A DNA stretch of 35,614 bases from Phycisphaerales bacterium (GTDB taxonomy: Bacteria; Planctomycetota; Phycisphaerae; Phycisphaerales; UBA1924): the NCBI GenBank assembly GCA_905339235.1, contig CAJPFG010000024.1, forward strand, positions 1-35,614. Reading direction: 5' to 3'. Below the pieces are notes generated by a model. That model worked only from the letters and a program-made list of their open reading frames with translations, ran no database searches and was not told the DNA's origin. The position numbers and the translations under genes were made by a program. Shown in pieces: positions 22,983-31,056 of the stretch (positions are counted from its first letter, which is position 1; the number at the start of each line of letters is the position of its first letter).

Positions 22983-24653
22983 CTACTTCTTTTTCACGTC
23001 GGCGTCGATCAGCCATCGCTCGAGGTTATTGCCGGTGATATCCAGCGTGGCGACGACCTTGCCGTCCTTGTCGCGCACTTCGAGAACGCCGCCCTTGAGG
23101 TCCAGGTCGTCGGCCCAGAAGTCCTTGCGAGCGTCGGCGGCGGTAGGTTCGGCGTTCACGATCGAGTCGATGCGCTTGTCGGTCCGCTCCAGTTCTCGCT
23201 CGAGGCGCACGCGCAACTGGGTCAGGGCGGTCAACTCTCCCGAGGCCACAGCCACGCCCTGCGGGCCGTTCTGGCCAGTCGTCTTCCACTCGCCGGTATC
23301 GACTTTCGCCTGGACGGCGTGAACCGCCGCGACCAACTGCGGGTCCTTGAGCGTTCGCAGGACCCACTCGGGGTCTTCCCAGTTCTCGGTCTCCGCGGGC
23401 ACGTTGCCCTGGGCGTGGAGCGCCTCATTCTTCCGGCGCACATCGATCATCGCGATGACGTCTTCGTCGGACATCGGGACGTAGAACCCGTCGGTGGGGT
23501 CCACACCCCAGGTCGGGGTGTCGTCCTTGCGGGTGATGCTCCGGCCCGAGGGCAGGTAGTACCCCTGCTCGGTGAGTTTGAGTTCCGATCCCTTGCCGGC
23601 GTTCAAGGCGATCACCGACTGCACGCTCCCCTTCCCGAAGGATCTCGTCCCCACGGCGATCGCGCGGTCATTCTCGACCAGAGCACCGGCCAGGATCTCG
23701 CTCGCCGACGCGGACTGCCCGTTGAGGAGGATCGCGATGGGGAAGTTGGGGAACGTCCCGGGCTTTTCCGCGTGCCGCACCACCTCTTCGTACGCACGCC
23801 CTTTCGTCGAAACGATCACGCCCGAGTCGAGGAACATGTCGGCGATTTCTTCCGCCTCTTTCAGCAGGCCGCCGGGATTGAACCGCAGGTCGAGGACCAG
23901 CCCCTTGACGCCGCCGGTTTCGGCCCCGGCGCTCCGGAGTGCGCCCGCCACTTCCTCCGCGCACTCGGGCGTGAACTGGTTCAGCCGCACGTACGCGATC
24001 TGACGCCCCGGATCGATCATGAAGTCCCAGGTGTTGGGGTCCTGGGTCGTCCGGTGCACACCCTTCACCGCGCGGGCCTTGATCCGCTCCCGGGTAATCT
24101 CTGTTTCGAATTTCTCGCCCTTGCGGTCGATCAGGAGTTTCACCTTTGTTCCGGGCTCTCCCATCAGCAGGTCGATGCAGCCGTCCACGTCCAGCCCCAG
24201 CGTCGAAGTGCCGTTGATCTCGACGACGCGGTCATCGGCCATCAGCCCCGCGCGGTACGCGGGCGAGTCTTCCAGGGGCGTCACGATGATCAGGTAGCCC
24301 TCGGGCTTGTTGATCTGGGCGCCGATGCCCACGTACTCCCCGGTCAGGTCTTTCGTGAAGTTTCGGGTGCCCGCCGCGGGAACGTACACGGTGTACGGGT
24401 CGCCCAGGGCCTCGACCATGCCCTTGATCGCGCCTTCGCGGAGTTTTTCGTCGTCGGGAACATCGACGAAGCGTTGCGAAAGCAGGTGTTTGACCTCGGT
24501 GACCTCGTCGAAAAACGCGTAGTCCTCCGGCGAGCGCTCGCCGCCCGCGATCCGCTTTCCGATCGCCGCGCCGCCCGCCAGACCCGCCACACAGACCCCA
24601 ACCGCCGGGATCACGATCAGTGCCCTCTTCCAACCGCTCATTCGTGCAGCCAC
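22983..24653 (-). CDS. Carboxyl-terminal processing protease (S41 family)
   Basis: S41 CtpA/Prc proteases degrade or trim periplasmic proteins from their C-termini. The 556-residue protein has an N-terminal signal anchor (about 8-32), a PDZ domain (about 105-190, with GEYVGIGAQI and DSPAYRAGLMADDRVVEING), and the S41 core with DLRFNPGG and GQSASASEI. The catalytic set is Ser316, Lys341 and Gln345, matching the 25-residue Ser-Lys spacing of Prc/CtpB. A C-terminal extension of about 150 residues is predicted helical and is longer than in CtpA. The start GTG 24653 has GAGGAG seven bases upstream, better than ATG 24641. It is divergent from hflX and precedes tsaD. Confidence 0.95.
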   Translation of the reverse strand: MAARMSGWKRALIVIPAVGVCVAGLAGGAAIGKRIAGGERSPEDYAFFDEVTEVKHLLSQRFVDVPDDEKLREGAIKGMVEALGDPYTVYVPAAGTRNFTKDLTGEYVGIGAQINKPEGYLIIVTPLEDSPAYRAGLMADDRVVEINGTSTLGLDVDGCIDLLMGEPGTKVKLLIDRKGEKFETEITRERIKARAVKGVHRTTQDPNTWDFMIDPGRQIAYVRLNQFTPECAEEVAGALRSAGAETGGVKGLVLDLRFNPGGLLKEAEEIADMFLDSGVIVSTKGRAYEEVVRHAEKPGTFPNFPIAILLNGQSASASEILAGALVENDRAIAVGTRSFGKGSVQSVIALNAGKGSELKLTEQGYYLPSGRSITRKDDTPTWGVDPTDGFYVPMSDEDVIAMIDVRRKNEALHAQGNVPAETENWEDPEWVLRTLKDPQLVAAVHAVQAKVDTGEWKTTGQNGPQGVAVASGELTALTQLRVRLERELERTDKRIDSIVNAEPTAADARKDFWADDLDLKGGVLEVRDKDGKVVATLDITGNNLERWLIDADVKKK

Positions 24654-24699
24654 GCGACGCTCCTCGCTCCGGGCCCAGTGCCCCGCCCGGCTCGAATCG

Positions 24700-24705
24700 A
24701 TGATA
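24700..24705 (-). promoter_or_regulatory. Candidate -10 box of the S41 protease gene
   Basis: TATCAT on the minus strand (24705-24700) lies 46 bases upstream of the GTG start at 24653. The same hexamer, within CCTATCATCG, appears on the opposite strand at 24736-24741 for hflX. No strong -35 box was seen. Confidence 0.3.
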
Positions 24706-24735
24706 GGGAACGAGGGGCGCGCCGGTTGCCGGCCC

Positions 24736-24741
24736 TATCAT
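24736..24741 (+). promoter_or_regulatory. Candidate -10 box of hflX
   Basis: TATCAT (24736-24741) ends 11 bases before the hflX ATG at 24753. Transcription would begin within about five bases of the start codon, giving a nearly leaderless message, and indeed no ribosome binding site precedes the ATG. No good -35 box was found at the usual distance. Confidence 0.3.
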
Positions 24742-24752
24742 CGCCCCCATTC

Positions 24753-26180
24753 ATGCCCAAAGAACGCACAGAACTCAAGGTCGCCTCGGAACGGGCTGTC
24801 CTCGCGGCGGTCCGGCTGCCCGACTCGAACTACGACCCGCGCGACCCTTTCGGGGAGTTGCGGGCCTTGGCCGAGCAAGGCGGGGCAGTGGTCGTCGGCG
24901 AATGCTCCCAGCGGCTGGAACGCCCGGTGGCCGGCACGTACATCGGCTCCGGCAAAATCACGGAACTCAAAGGCCTGTGCGACGAACTCGAAGCGACCAC
25001 GATCATCTTCGATCACGATCTCTCCCCCAAGCAGATCAGCAATATCGAGAAGGGCACCGGCCGCAAGGTGGTGGACCGTTCCGAACTCATTCTCGACATT
25101 TTCGCGGGCCGCGCCACGACCAACGAGGCCAAACTCCAGGTCGAACTGGCCCAACTCGAATACACCTACCCGCGCCTCAAGGCCATGTGGGACCACCTTG
25201 AGCGCATCGTCGGAGGAGGGGGCATCGCCGGCATCGGCACCCGCGGTCCGGGCGAACAGCAACTCGAAATCGACCGGCGGCTCGTTCAACGTCGCAAACT
25301 CGCCCTTCAGCACGACCTGGCGATAATCCAGGCCCGCCGCCGACGCGAGGTCGCGGCCCGCAAGCGCGAACATTTCACGGTCGGCATTGTCGGCTACACC
25401 AACGCGGGAAAGTCCACCCTCTTCAACACCCTCACCGCCGGCGGGGCCTACGCCGACGACCGACCCTTCGCCACGCTCATGACTCGCACGCGGCAATGGG
25501 ACGCCGGGCACGGCGTGGGCGTCATGCTCTCTGACACCGTCGGTTTCGTCCGCGACATCCCCCACCATCTCGTCGCGTCCTTCAAGGCCACGCTCGAGGA
25601 GGCTACACACGCCGACCTGCTTCTGATCGTGCTCGACGTCTCCGACCCAGCGGCCGAACTTCAACTCAAAACCGTCAACACCGTGCTCGACGAACTTTTC
25701 GACGAGATGGAAAAGTCCAAGCATGCCGAGGACAAGGTGGCGCGCCCGGAGCGAATCCTGCTTCTCAACAAGGTTGATCGCCTGAAGGACAACTCCGAGT
25801 TGCTCGTGTGGCAGCGCAAGGCGGCGGGCTCCATCGCCATCTGCGCCCTCCCGGGCAAAGACGGTCGGCCACGGCTCGGCGCCGAAGAACTCACGCGCCG
25901 CGTTCTCGAGGCCGCGCAGGGCGGTGTTGACGAGTTTCTCGTCACCGTCCCGCTGAAGGACTCGAAGACCGTCACGCTCATCGAGAAGCGCGGGGAGATT
26001 CTCGGCCGCACGTATACCGGCGATTCGGTCACCCTCCGCGCCCGCATCGGCCGCCGCCAACTGGCCCAACTCCGCTCGGCGGGGGCCAGGCTGGAACTCG
26101 CGGACGCACAGGGGCGCGAGGTCCCCCGCGGCTCGCTTCCGGGCGAGCCGGTGGAAACCGGTTGGAGCGCCGCCCGCTGA
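24753..26180 (+). CDS. hflX: Ribosome-associated GTPase HflX
   Basis: HflX is a GTPase that splits stalled or hibernating 70S ribosomes. The 475-residue protein has the N-terminal HflX domain (VGECSQRL, TYIGSGKITELK, IFDHDLSPKQISNIE), the LQVELAQLEYTYPRL and GIGTRGPGEQQLEIDRR linker, and the G domain with G1 GYTNAGKSTLFN, G3 DTVGFVRDIPHHLVASF and G4 NKVD, plus a C-terminal domain. A long open frame runs upstream through the protease gene on the other strand but is not coding; ATG 24753 matches the family start. A typical length and intact motifs suggest a functional enzyme. Confidence 0.96.
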   Translation: MPKERTELKVASERAVLAAVRLPDSNYDPRDPFGELRALAEQGGAVVVGECSQRLERPVAGTYIGSGKITELKGLCDELEATTIIFDHDLSPKQISNIEKGTGRKVVDRSELILDIFAGRATTNEAKLQVELAQLEYTYPRLKAMWDHLERIVGGGGIAGIGTRGPGEQQLEIDRRLVQRRKLALQHDLAIIQARRRREVAARKREHFTVGIVGYTNAGKSTLFNTLTAGGAYADDRPFATLMTRTRQWDAGHGVGVMLSDTVGFVRDIPHHLVASFKATLEEATHADLLLIVLDVSDPAAELQLKTVNTVLDELFDEMEKSKHAEDKVARPERILLLNKVDRLKDNSELLVWQRKAAGSIAICALPGKDGRPRLGAEELTRRVLEAAQGGVDEFLVTVPLKDSKTVTLIEKRGEILGRTYTGDSVTLRARIGRRQLAQLRSAGARLELADAQGREVPRGSLPGEPVETGWSAAR

Positions 26181-26212
26181 GCGATTTGACGCCCGGCTCA
26201 AGAAACCGGCCT

Positions 26213-26279
26213 CGGATGTGCAGCCGATCGGCCGCCGGCCTCCGCTCTCACGGTGTGGCCGCATTCCGCGGCACATCCG
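26213..26279. repeat. Long-range inverted repeat between hflX and the small secreted ORF
   Basis: CGGATGTGC (26213-26221) and GCACATCCG (26271-26279) are perfect 9-bp inverted arms around a 49-base interior. The interior itself contains the palindrome GCCGATCGGC (26223-26232). The right arm ends nine bases before the ATG of the small ORF. There is no T-run, so a simple terminator is unlikely; it could be a structured leader or an old terminator without tail. Confidence 0.45.
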
Positions 26280-26288
26280 GAATCTTCC

Positions 26289-26471
26289 ATGCGAAAGCAC
26301 TTGTTGTGCGTTTCCCTGATCGCTTCCGGGCTCGTGGCGGGCATTGCCGCGTTCCACGCTTCGGCCCAGCCCGGCGGGCGCCGGCGGAAATCGTCGGAAC
26401 TCCGCCCAAGATGCTCAACGGGGACGTGTGACGCCGTGGAAATCGCGACCAATGGGCAGAGCCGGACTTGA
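26289..26471 (+). CDS. Small secreted protein or truncated remnant overlapping tRNA-Phe
   Basis: The 60-residue frame starts with a convincing signal peptide (basic MRKH, a hydrophobic core of about 18 residues, cleavage near FHASAQ). The mature part is short, basic and contains two Cys, and the last six codons run antisense into the tRNA-Phe gene, where the stop lies. In the frame one base away, the stretch after the signal reads PAEIVGTPPKMLNGDV and then stops, which looks more protein-like, so a frameshifted remnant of a longer secreted protein is possible. I do not recognise a family. The start has only a weak ribosome binding site. Confidence 0.4.
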   Translation: MRKHLLCVSLIASGLVAGIAAFHASAQPGGRRRKSSELRPRCSTGTCDAVEIATNGQSRT

Positions 26472-26525
26472 ACCGGCGACACCCGCATTTTCAGTGCGGT
26501 GCTCTACCAACTGAGCTACCTGCCC
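26453..26525 (-). tRNA. tRNA-Phe (GAA)
   Basis: On the minus strand the acceptor GGGCAGG begins at 26525 and pairs with the 3' strand ending at 26454, with discriminator A at 26453. The D arm (GCTC...GAGC), the anticodon stem CCGCA/TGCGG with loop CTGAAAA and the GGTTCAAGTCC T arm are all regular. The anticodon GAA reads UUC/UUU. CCA is not encoded. Confidence 0.97.
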
Positions 26526-26706
26526 GTGGACAGCAAGGGTAACGCCGTCGCGGCGGGGGTCAAATCCTGGCGTGGAATGTGGGTGCGGTTCGGCTGCCGC
26601 CGTGGGTCGGCGCGCGAAATGATCCGCCGAGCGAGGGCTGCTCGCCGATAGGATGCCCGCCGGCCTTTCTGTCGCGTTGCTCGCCTCGCCGGCGTGAAGG
26701 TCTCCC

Positions 26707-27489
26707 GTGAGCGAAATACTGCTTCAGGTCCGCGAACTCACAGTCCGCTTCGCTCGTCGCGGCGGTTGGTGGCGGCGCGACCCGGGGTTCGCGGCCGTCG
26801 GCGGGGTCTCGTTCGATCTGGGCGCGGGCGAAACTGTGGGTGTGGTCGGCGAATCCGGGTCGGGCAAGTCCACGCTGGCGCGGGCGATCCTGCGGTTGGT
26901 GCCGGTCCATCACGGGTCGGTGGTTTTCGATAGTGTCGATGTCCTGCGCGCGCGTGGGGCCGCGTTGCGGCGGGTGCGCCGCGGCGTGCAGATCGTGTTT
27001 CAGGATCCGGCCGGGTCGCTCAACCCGAGGATTCGCGTGGGTGAGGCGGTGGCCGAGCCGCTGGTGGTTCATGGTGTGTGCGGCCGCGCCGAAGCCGCGC
27101 GCCGCGCCGCCGCGCTGCTGGAACAGTGCGGCCTTCCGGGGTCGTCGGCCGGGCGGTTCCCTCATGAGTTCTCTGGGGGCCAGCGGCAGCGCATCGCGAT
27201 CGCGCGGGCGCTGGCGATCTCGCCGCGGCTGATCATCTGCGACGAACCCACGAGCGCCCTGGACGTGTCGGTGCAGGCGCAGATTCTGAACCTGCTCACC
27301 GACCTTCAGCGCGAACGAGGGCTCGCGTACCTGTTCATCACCCATGACCTGGGAGTCGTGCGCCATGTCGCACATCGCGTTGTCGTGATGAAGCAGGGAT
27401 GCATCGTGGAGACAGGCCCGCGCGAGCAGATCTTCACCCACCCTGGCGAGGATTACACGCGGGAACTCCTCGGCGCCGCCGGCGGGTAG
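26707..27489 (+). CDS. Orphan OppF/DppF-type ABC transporter ATPase
   Basis: The 260-residue ATPase has Walker A GESGSGKST, the Q-loop IVFQDPAGSLNPR, signature FSGGQRQR, Walker B LIICDEPTSALD and the switch His in FITHD. The QDPxxSLNPR and EPTSALDVSVQAQILNLL sequences are diagnostic for the F-type ATPase of oligopeptide/dipeptide importers. No permease, binding protein or D-type ATPase lies next to it, and the zinc-finger-like C-terminal Cys cluster found in many OppF proteins is absent, as the protein ends soon after the nucleotide-binding domain. The start GTG 26707 has GAAGG six bases upstream. Its partners must be elsewhere, or it has been repurposed. Confidence 0.9.
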   Translation: MSEILLQVRELTVRFARRGGWWRRDPGFAAVGGVSFDLGAGETVGVVGESGSGKSTLARAILRLVPVHHGSVVFDSVDVLRARGAALRRVRRGVQIVFQDPAGSLNPRIRVGEAVAEPLVVHGVCGRAEAARRAAALLEQCGLPGSSAGRFPHEFSGGQRQRIAIARALAISPRLIICDEPTSALDVSVQAQILNLLTDLQRERGLAYLFITHDLGVVRHVAHRVVVMKQGCIVETGPREQIFTHPGEDYTRELLGAAGG

Positions 27490-27501
27490 TTTGCTCGTCT
27501 G

Positions 27502-28152
27502 TCAGGCCGCTTCGCGGCGAGGAACCAGCCCGCACCGCGCGAGCAGTTCGTCATATCGGCGGCGGAGCGACGGGCTGCGGAGCACCTTGTACGCCTTCGC
27601 CACGTCGGCGAACTTCGCGGCCGCGTCCTGGGAACCGCTGCGGTCCGGGTGCAGTTCGAGCGCCAGCCGGTGATACGACCGCTTGATCTCGTCCTCGGTG
27701 GCGGTAGGCGAAACGGCGAGCATCGAGTAGAGATCCTCGACCTCGACCGCGGCCTGCACGGGCTGTCCAACCGGCTCGCCCTGGGCCGACTCGCCCGTGG
27801 CGGTGGCATCGGTTGAGATGAAGCCATAGCGCCCCAACTGTTCGAGGGCCGCGGCGATGCCCGGGCGCACGTTTACGAACTGCAGCCCCACGAGCGCGCC
27901 GCGAAGGCCCGCGCGTCGTACCCACACCACTCGCGCCGAAACCCGCACGCTCTGTGATTCGGACTTGATCGCGAGTGACACCGTGTCGCCCTTGGTCACC
28001 GCCGGGCTCTGGTGACATCGGATTCGCACTCCCGATGTCGAAAGGTCCAGCACGTCGCCGAGCAGGCACGAGAGGCCGGTTGCCTGGTAGCGTTCGGCGC
28101 TGCGCGGCCTTCTCGGACCTGGGGCTTTCTCGGCGAACCAAGCGTTGAACAT
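27502..28152 (-). CDS. PilZ-J-domain fusion protein
   Basis: The 216-residue protein joins two domains. Residues about 10-115 look like PilZ: RSAER (R-x3-R, 17-21), DLSTSG (D-x-S-x2-G, 36-41), then strands with VSLAIKSE, VRVSARVVWVRR and ALVGLQF, the order found in c-di-GMP receptors. Residues about 138-205 are a J domain: DLYSMLAVSPTATEDEIKRSYHRLALELHPD with the HPD motif at 168-170 that stimulates DnaK's ATPase, then AKAYKVLRSPSLRRRYDELL. No membrane segment is present. The combination implies c-di-GMP-gated recruitment of Hsp70, but this is inference. ATG 28152 lacks a clear ribosome binding site. I know no characterised protein with this architecture. Confidence 0.88.
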   Translation of the reverse strand: MFNAWFAEKAPGPRRPRSAERYQATGLSCLLGDVLDLSTSGVRIRCHQSPAVTKGDTVSLAIKSESQSVRVSARVVWVRRAGLRGALVGLQFVNVRPGIAAALEQLGRYGFISTDATATGESAQGEPVGQPVQAAVEVEDLYSMLAVSPTATEDEIKRSYHRLALELHPDRSGSQDAAAKFADVAKAYKVLRSPSLRRRYDELLARCGLVPRREAA

Positions 28153-28255
28153 TCAAGCAGCATCGGAAGCAGCACGCGATGAATGCAGCGTGGAGTCTCG
28201 TTCGCGACATCCGGACCGAACGACGGCGCGGCGTGTGCCGCGTGTGCCGGGCTGT

Positions 28256-30064
28256 TCACCCGAATCGCCTCCCCCACAGGGCCAGATTGATCATGGGCCA
28301 CGCCAGGCGCCAGAGGTCGGCGGGGCGTGAGACGACCGAGGCAATCGCCGCTTCGGTAAAGAGCAGTCGCGCGAAACTCGAACTCCGGAGCACGTGAGCC
28401 TGATCCGCGACCCACGACTGGAACGGGAGCGGGAAACTTGCCTTCGGCCGCGCAATGGTCTCCGCGGGCAGATCGTGCGCGAATGCGCGGCGGAGCGCGA
28501 CCTTGGTTGCGGCGGGGCCTTGCAGGGTGTCGTCGAACTTCCATCGAGACGGGAGCGAATCGGCGAGCGCGGCGATCTCGACATCCGCAAGCGGGGTGCG
28601 GCCCTCCACGCCTTGCAGCATCGTGGCGGTGTCGAGCCGCAGCAGAAGTCCCGCCAGGTTGACCTGACGCACGAAGCGGAAGTGCGCCTGGAGGGGGTCC
28701 GAATCCCCCGATTCCGCGCGGCAGCGGGCGAATCTCGTCCGGTAGTCGTCGATCAGGACCGCGTCGGACTCCAGCCGGCGCCATACGTCCTCGTTCAGGA
28801 TCGCGGGCTTCGCATCCCTCGGAATCCAGGCGGCATCGTCGAGTTGGAAGGTCCCGCCGTCGCGGGAATCGGCGCCGGCCCCCGCGGCTTGTTCGAAGGC
28901 CGCGGCGTTGCGGAAGGGAACCTCGTACCCGCCGAAGAGTTCGTCGGCGCCTTCGCCGCTGAGGGTGACCACGTTCCCATCGGCGCGCAGCCGGCGGGCC
29001 ACCTCGTTGATCGCGACTTCGTTGGGGGTCGAAAGCGGAAGGGCGAGCGCGTCGATCATCGACGGCCATCGCTCGCGGAACATTTCGGCGGTGACGGGCG
29101 CCTCGGTATGGCGCGACCCGATCACCTCCGCGACCCGCGCGGCGTGAGCGAAGTCGTCGTCGGCGCCGGATTCGTGAGCGCCCGAGCAGTAGGTCCAGAG
29201 TTCGGGCAGTTCTCGTTTCGCGGCGCTGCAGAGGATGGAACTATCCAGCCCGCCGCTGAGGAGGGCGCAGGTCGGGGCGTCGGAACGAAGGTGAAGACGG
29301 ACGGACTCCGCGACTGAATCGTGAACCGATTGATCCGGGAGTTCTTCCTTCGGGCGCGGTGGTTGCGAATGCATTGAAAGGCGCGCGGGCGTTGCCCGCA
29401 GCGTTCCGGACTCGCCGTCGATCCACACGGCTTCGCCGGGTTCGAGCGTGTAGAGGCCCTCGTACAGCGTGCGAGTCCCGAGCGTGGTTCGGATGGTCGT
29501 GAGGTAGGCGCTGGCCGCGACAAGGTCGGGGCGCACGGCCAGGCCGGGCAGGCCGATCAGGGCGCGGAGTTCGCTCGCGAAGGCAAGGTGCTCGACGCGC
29601 GAGCGGGTGAATCGTGTCCAGTAAAGAGGCTTGATGCCCAGGGGGTCGCGGGCCAGCAGCGTCCGGCGCGTCGCGGTGTCGTAGTACGCGAGAGCGAACA
29701 TGCCCCGCAGACGCGCCAGCGCACGCTCTCCCCACGTGATCAGCGCCGCGAGCACGGTCTCGGAATCCGCGCCGGACTTGAACTCCCAGCCTTCGCGCGA
29801 CAGTTCGGACCGCAGCGCGGCGTCGTTGTAGAGTTCGCCGTTGTAGACCAGCACGCCGCGGGGATGAGCGAAGGGCTGCGCCCCCGCGGGTGAGAGGTCG
29901 ATCACCGCCAGCCGCCGATGTCCCAGCACGATGTGGCCGCCGTCCCAGGCGCCCGCGCCGTCGGGGCCGCGGTGGGACATGAGGTCGCGGGCGCGCGTGA
30001 ACTCCTCGGGCGAGAAGGCCGGGCGCTGGTCCGGAGAAACGAGGATGCCGATGAGGCCGCACAC
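28256..30064 (-). CDS. asnB: Asparagine synthetase (glutamine-hydrolysing)
   Basis: AsnB makes asparagine from aspartate, ATP and glutamine. The 602-residue protein begins MCGLIGI, so Cys2 is the amidotransferase nucleophile after Met removal; SHRGPDGAG, YNGELYN and DSETVL complete the class II glutaminase site. The synthetase half has the PP-loop LLSGGLDSS near 270 and SGEGADELFGGY. The length fits the bacterial AsnB group that includes both housekeeping enzymes and those serving polysaccharide or peptide clusters; no such cluster is evident here, so a housekeeping role is likely. It is transcribed away from the small unknown gene downstream of the LigD-like gene. Confidence 0.94.
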   Translation of the reverse strand: MCGLIGILVSPDQRPAFSPEEFTRARDLMSHRGPDGAGAWDGGHIVLGHRRLAVIDLSPAGAQPFAHPRGVLVYNGELYNDAALRSELSREGWEFKSGADSETVLAALITWGERALARLRGMFALAYYDTATRRTLLARDPLGIKPLYWTRFTRSRVEHLAFASELRALIGLPGLAVRPDLVAASAYLTTIRTTLGTRTLYEGLYTLEPGEAVWIDGESGTLRATPARLSMHSQPPRPKEELPDQSVHDSVAESVRLHLRSDAPTCALLSGGLDSSILCSAAKRELPELWTYCSGAHESGADDDFAHAARVAEVIGSRHTEAPVTAEMFRERWPSMIDALALPLSTPNEVAINEVARRLRADGNVVTLSGEGADELFGGYEVPFRNAAAFEQAAGAGADSRDGGTFQLDDAAWIPRDAKPAILNEDVWRRLESDAVLIDDYRTRFARCRAESGDSDPLQAHFRFVRQVNLAGLLLRLDTATMLQGVEGRTPLADVEIAALADSLPSRWKFDDTLQGPAATKVALRRAFAHDLPAETIARPKASFPLPFQSWVADQAHVLRSSSFARLLFTEAAIASVVSRPADLWRLAWPMINLALWGRRFG

Positions 30065-30141
30065 CGGGGCGCTATCGGGTCAGGCCGCGCACGGCGCACA
30101 GCAAAAGGCGTGTTCGGATTCCGAAAGGAAGCCCGGACGGA

Positions 30142-30480
30142 TCAGACCCAGACTTGCACGACGAGGTGGGCTTCCTTCCCGAGTTTTCCGGTCCACTCGC
30201 CGACCTTGGAGGACGAGAACTTCACCTCGTATTGGGGGTGCGCGTCGAGCCATTCGTTGATCTGCTGATCGAGATACCCGATCGCATCGTCGGAGAGTTT
30301 GCAGTGGAACGTGCGGACGTGAATCGCGCCCGTGCCGGTCACGTTCGGAGATCGCTTCCAGGCATCCTCGTGCCGCTTGGCGCCCAGTTTCGATTCGAAC
30401 GCCTGGATTTTCGGCGGGGGCGGCTCGGCCGGAACTCCCGGGGCGGCTTCGGGATGCAAACGGATCGACGATCCTCGCAT
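30142..30480 (-). CDS. Small protein of unknown function
   Basis: This 112-residue protein has a Pro-rich N-terminus (residues 1-30) and a folded-looking remainder with TGTGAIHVRTFHCKLSDDAIGYLDQQINEWLDAHPQYEVKFSS and ending HLVVQVWV. The alternation of a strand, an amphipathic helix (LDQQINEWLD) and two strands suggests a small alpha/beta domain. I recognise no family. ATG 30480 has AGGAGG six bases upstream; an in-frame ATG at 30531 lacks one. It lies 77 bases before asnB and 78 bases after the LigD-N-like gene on the same strand, so the three could share a transcript. Confidence 0.75.
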   Translation of the reverse strand: MRGSSIRLHPEAAPGVPAEPPPPKIQAFESKLGAKRHEDAWKRSPNVTGTGAIHVRTFHCKLSDDAIGYLDQQINEWLDAHPQYEVKFSSSKVGEWTGKLGKEAHLVVQVWV

Positions 30481-30558
30481 GGGTGCCTCCTGGGTTGTCG
30501 CCCGCCCGAACGGGGGGCCCGTGAACTGCAAAAGCGTACCACGAGTCGGGGCGTGATG

Positions 30559-30933
30559 TCAGGGAGTTTCGGCGGTCTTCTCCTCGAATCTCCACAGTTC
30601 GCCCGAGATGCACCTGCCCCGCCAGCGGCGCGGGCCCGCGCCGAAGTCCGCCGTCACCAACATCTCGCCACCGGTTTCCCCGGCCGTCGCGCGGCCTGTC
30701 GCCAGCCGGCGGACTATCCCGCGGCCGCCGGCCACCGGGCCTTCAAAGGTCAGGTACGCAGCCCTGTGGTCGGGCAGGCGCCGGGCATCGAACCCCCCGC
30801 AGGAGGGGTGGTCGATCCGGTCCTGAAGCCGAAACGTGATCAGGCCGGCACGTGGATCATCGCGCTGGATCATCCAGTCGAAATGAGAGGATCCATCGGG
30901 GAGGTCGTGCTGGAGAAGGACGGTTTCGGGCAT
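30559..30933 (-). CDS. Stand-alone LigD-N (3'-phosphoesterase)-like protein
   Basis: The 124-residue protein aligns by eye with the phosphoesterase domain of bacterial DNA ligase D: LLQHDLPDGSSHFDW corresponds to the H-x5-H-Y-D segment (here His9, His17, Asp19), and LPDHRAAYLTFEGPVAGGRGIV to the DHPLDYADFEG-IP-G-YG-G segment (His56, Tyr60, Glu64, Gly65). LigD's domain removes 3' phosphate or ribonucleotide during end joining. The Arg two residues after the HxD aspartate in LigD is replaced by Met, so activity is uncertain. No ligase, polymerase or Ku gene is near. The start is ATG 30933; the domain is nearly the whole protein. Confidence 0.75.
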   Translation of the reverse strand: MPETVLLQHDLPDGSSHFDWMIQRDDPRAGLITFRLQDRIDHPSCGGFDARRLPDHRAAYLTFEGPVAGGRGIVRRLATGRATAGETGGEMLVTADFGAGPRRWRGRCISGELWRFEEKTAETP

Positions 30934-31056
30934 TCACGGGGCTGTCGGATCGGGTGCGGCGACGGTGGTGTTTCCGGCGGAGTTCGGACGATAGCATGAT
31001 CCCACACCCATGCCCCGCGCCTGAGGCGGGCCGGTTTTTCGGAATGGAGTCCAGAG

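Noticed and set aside
23319..24752. Upstream extension of the hflX frame (478 codons, antisense to the S41 protease gene)
   Set aside because: It is a high-GC shadow frame with Arg/Val/Asp-rich translation; HflX homology begins exactly at ATG 24753.
31006..31056. GC hairpin followed by GGTTTTTC upstream of the TPR lipoprotein as a terminator
   Set aside because: The stem is short and imperfect, and no plus-strand gene lies upstream that would need it.
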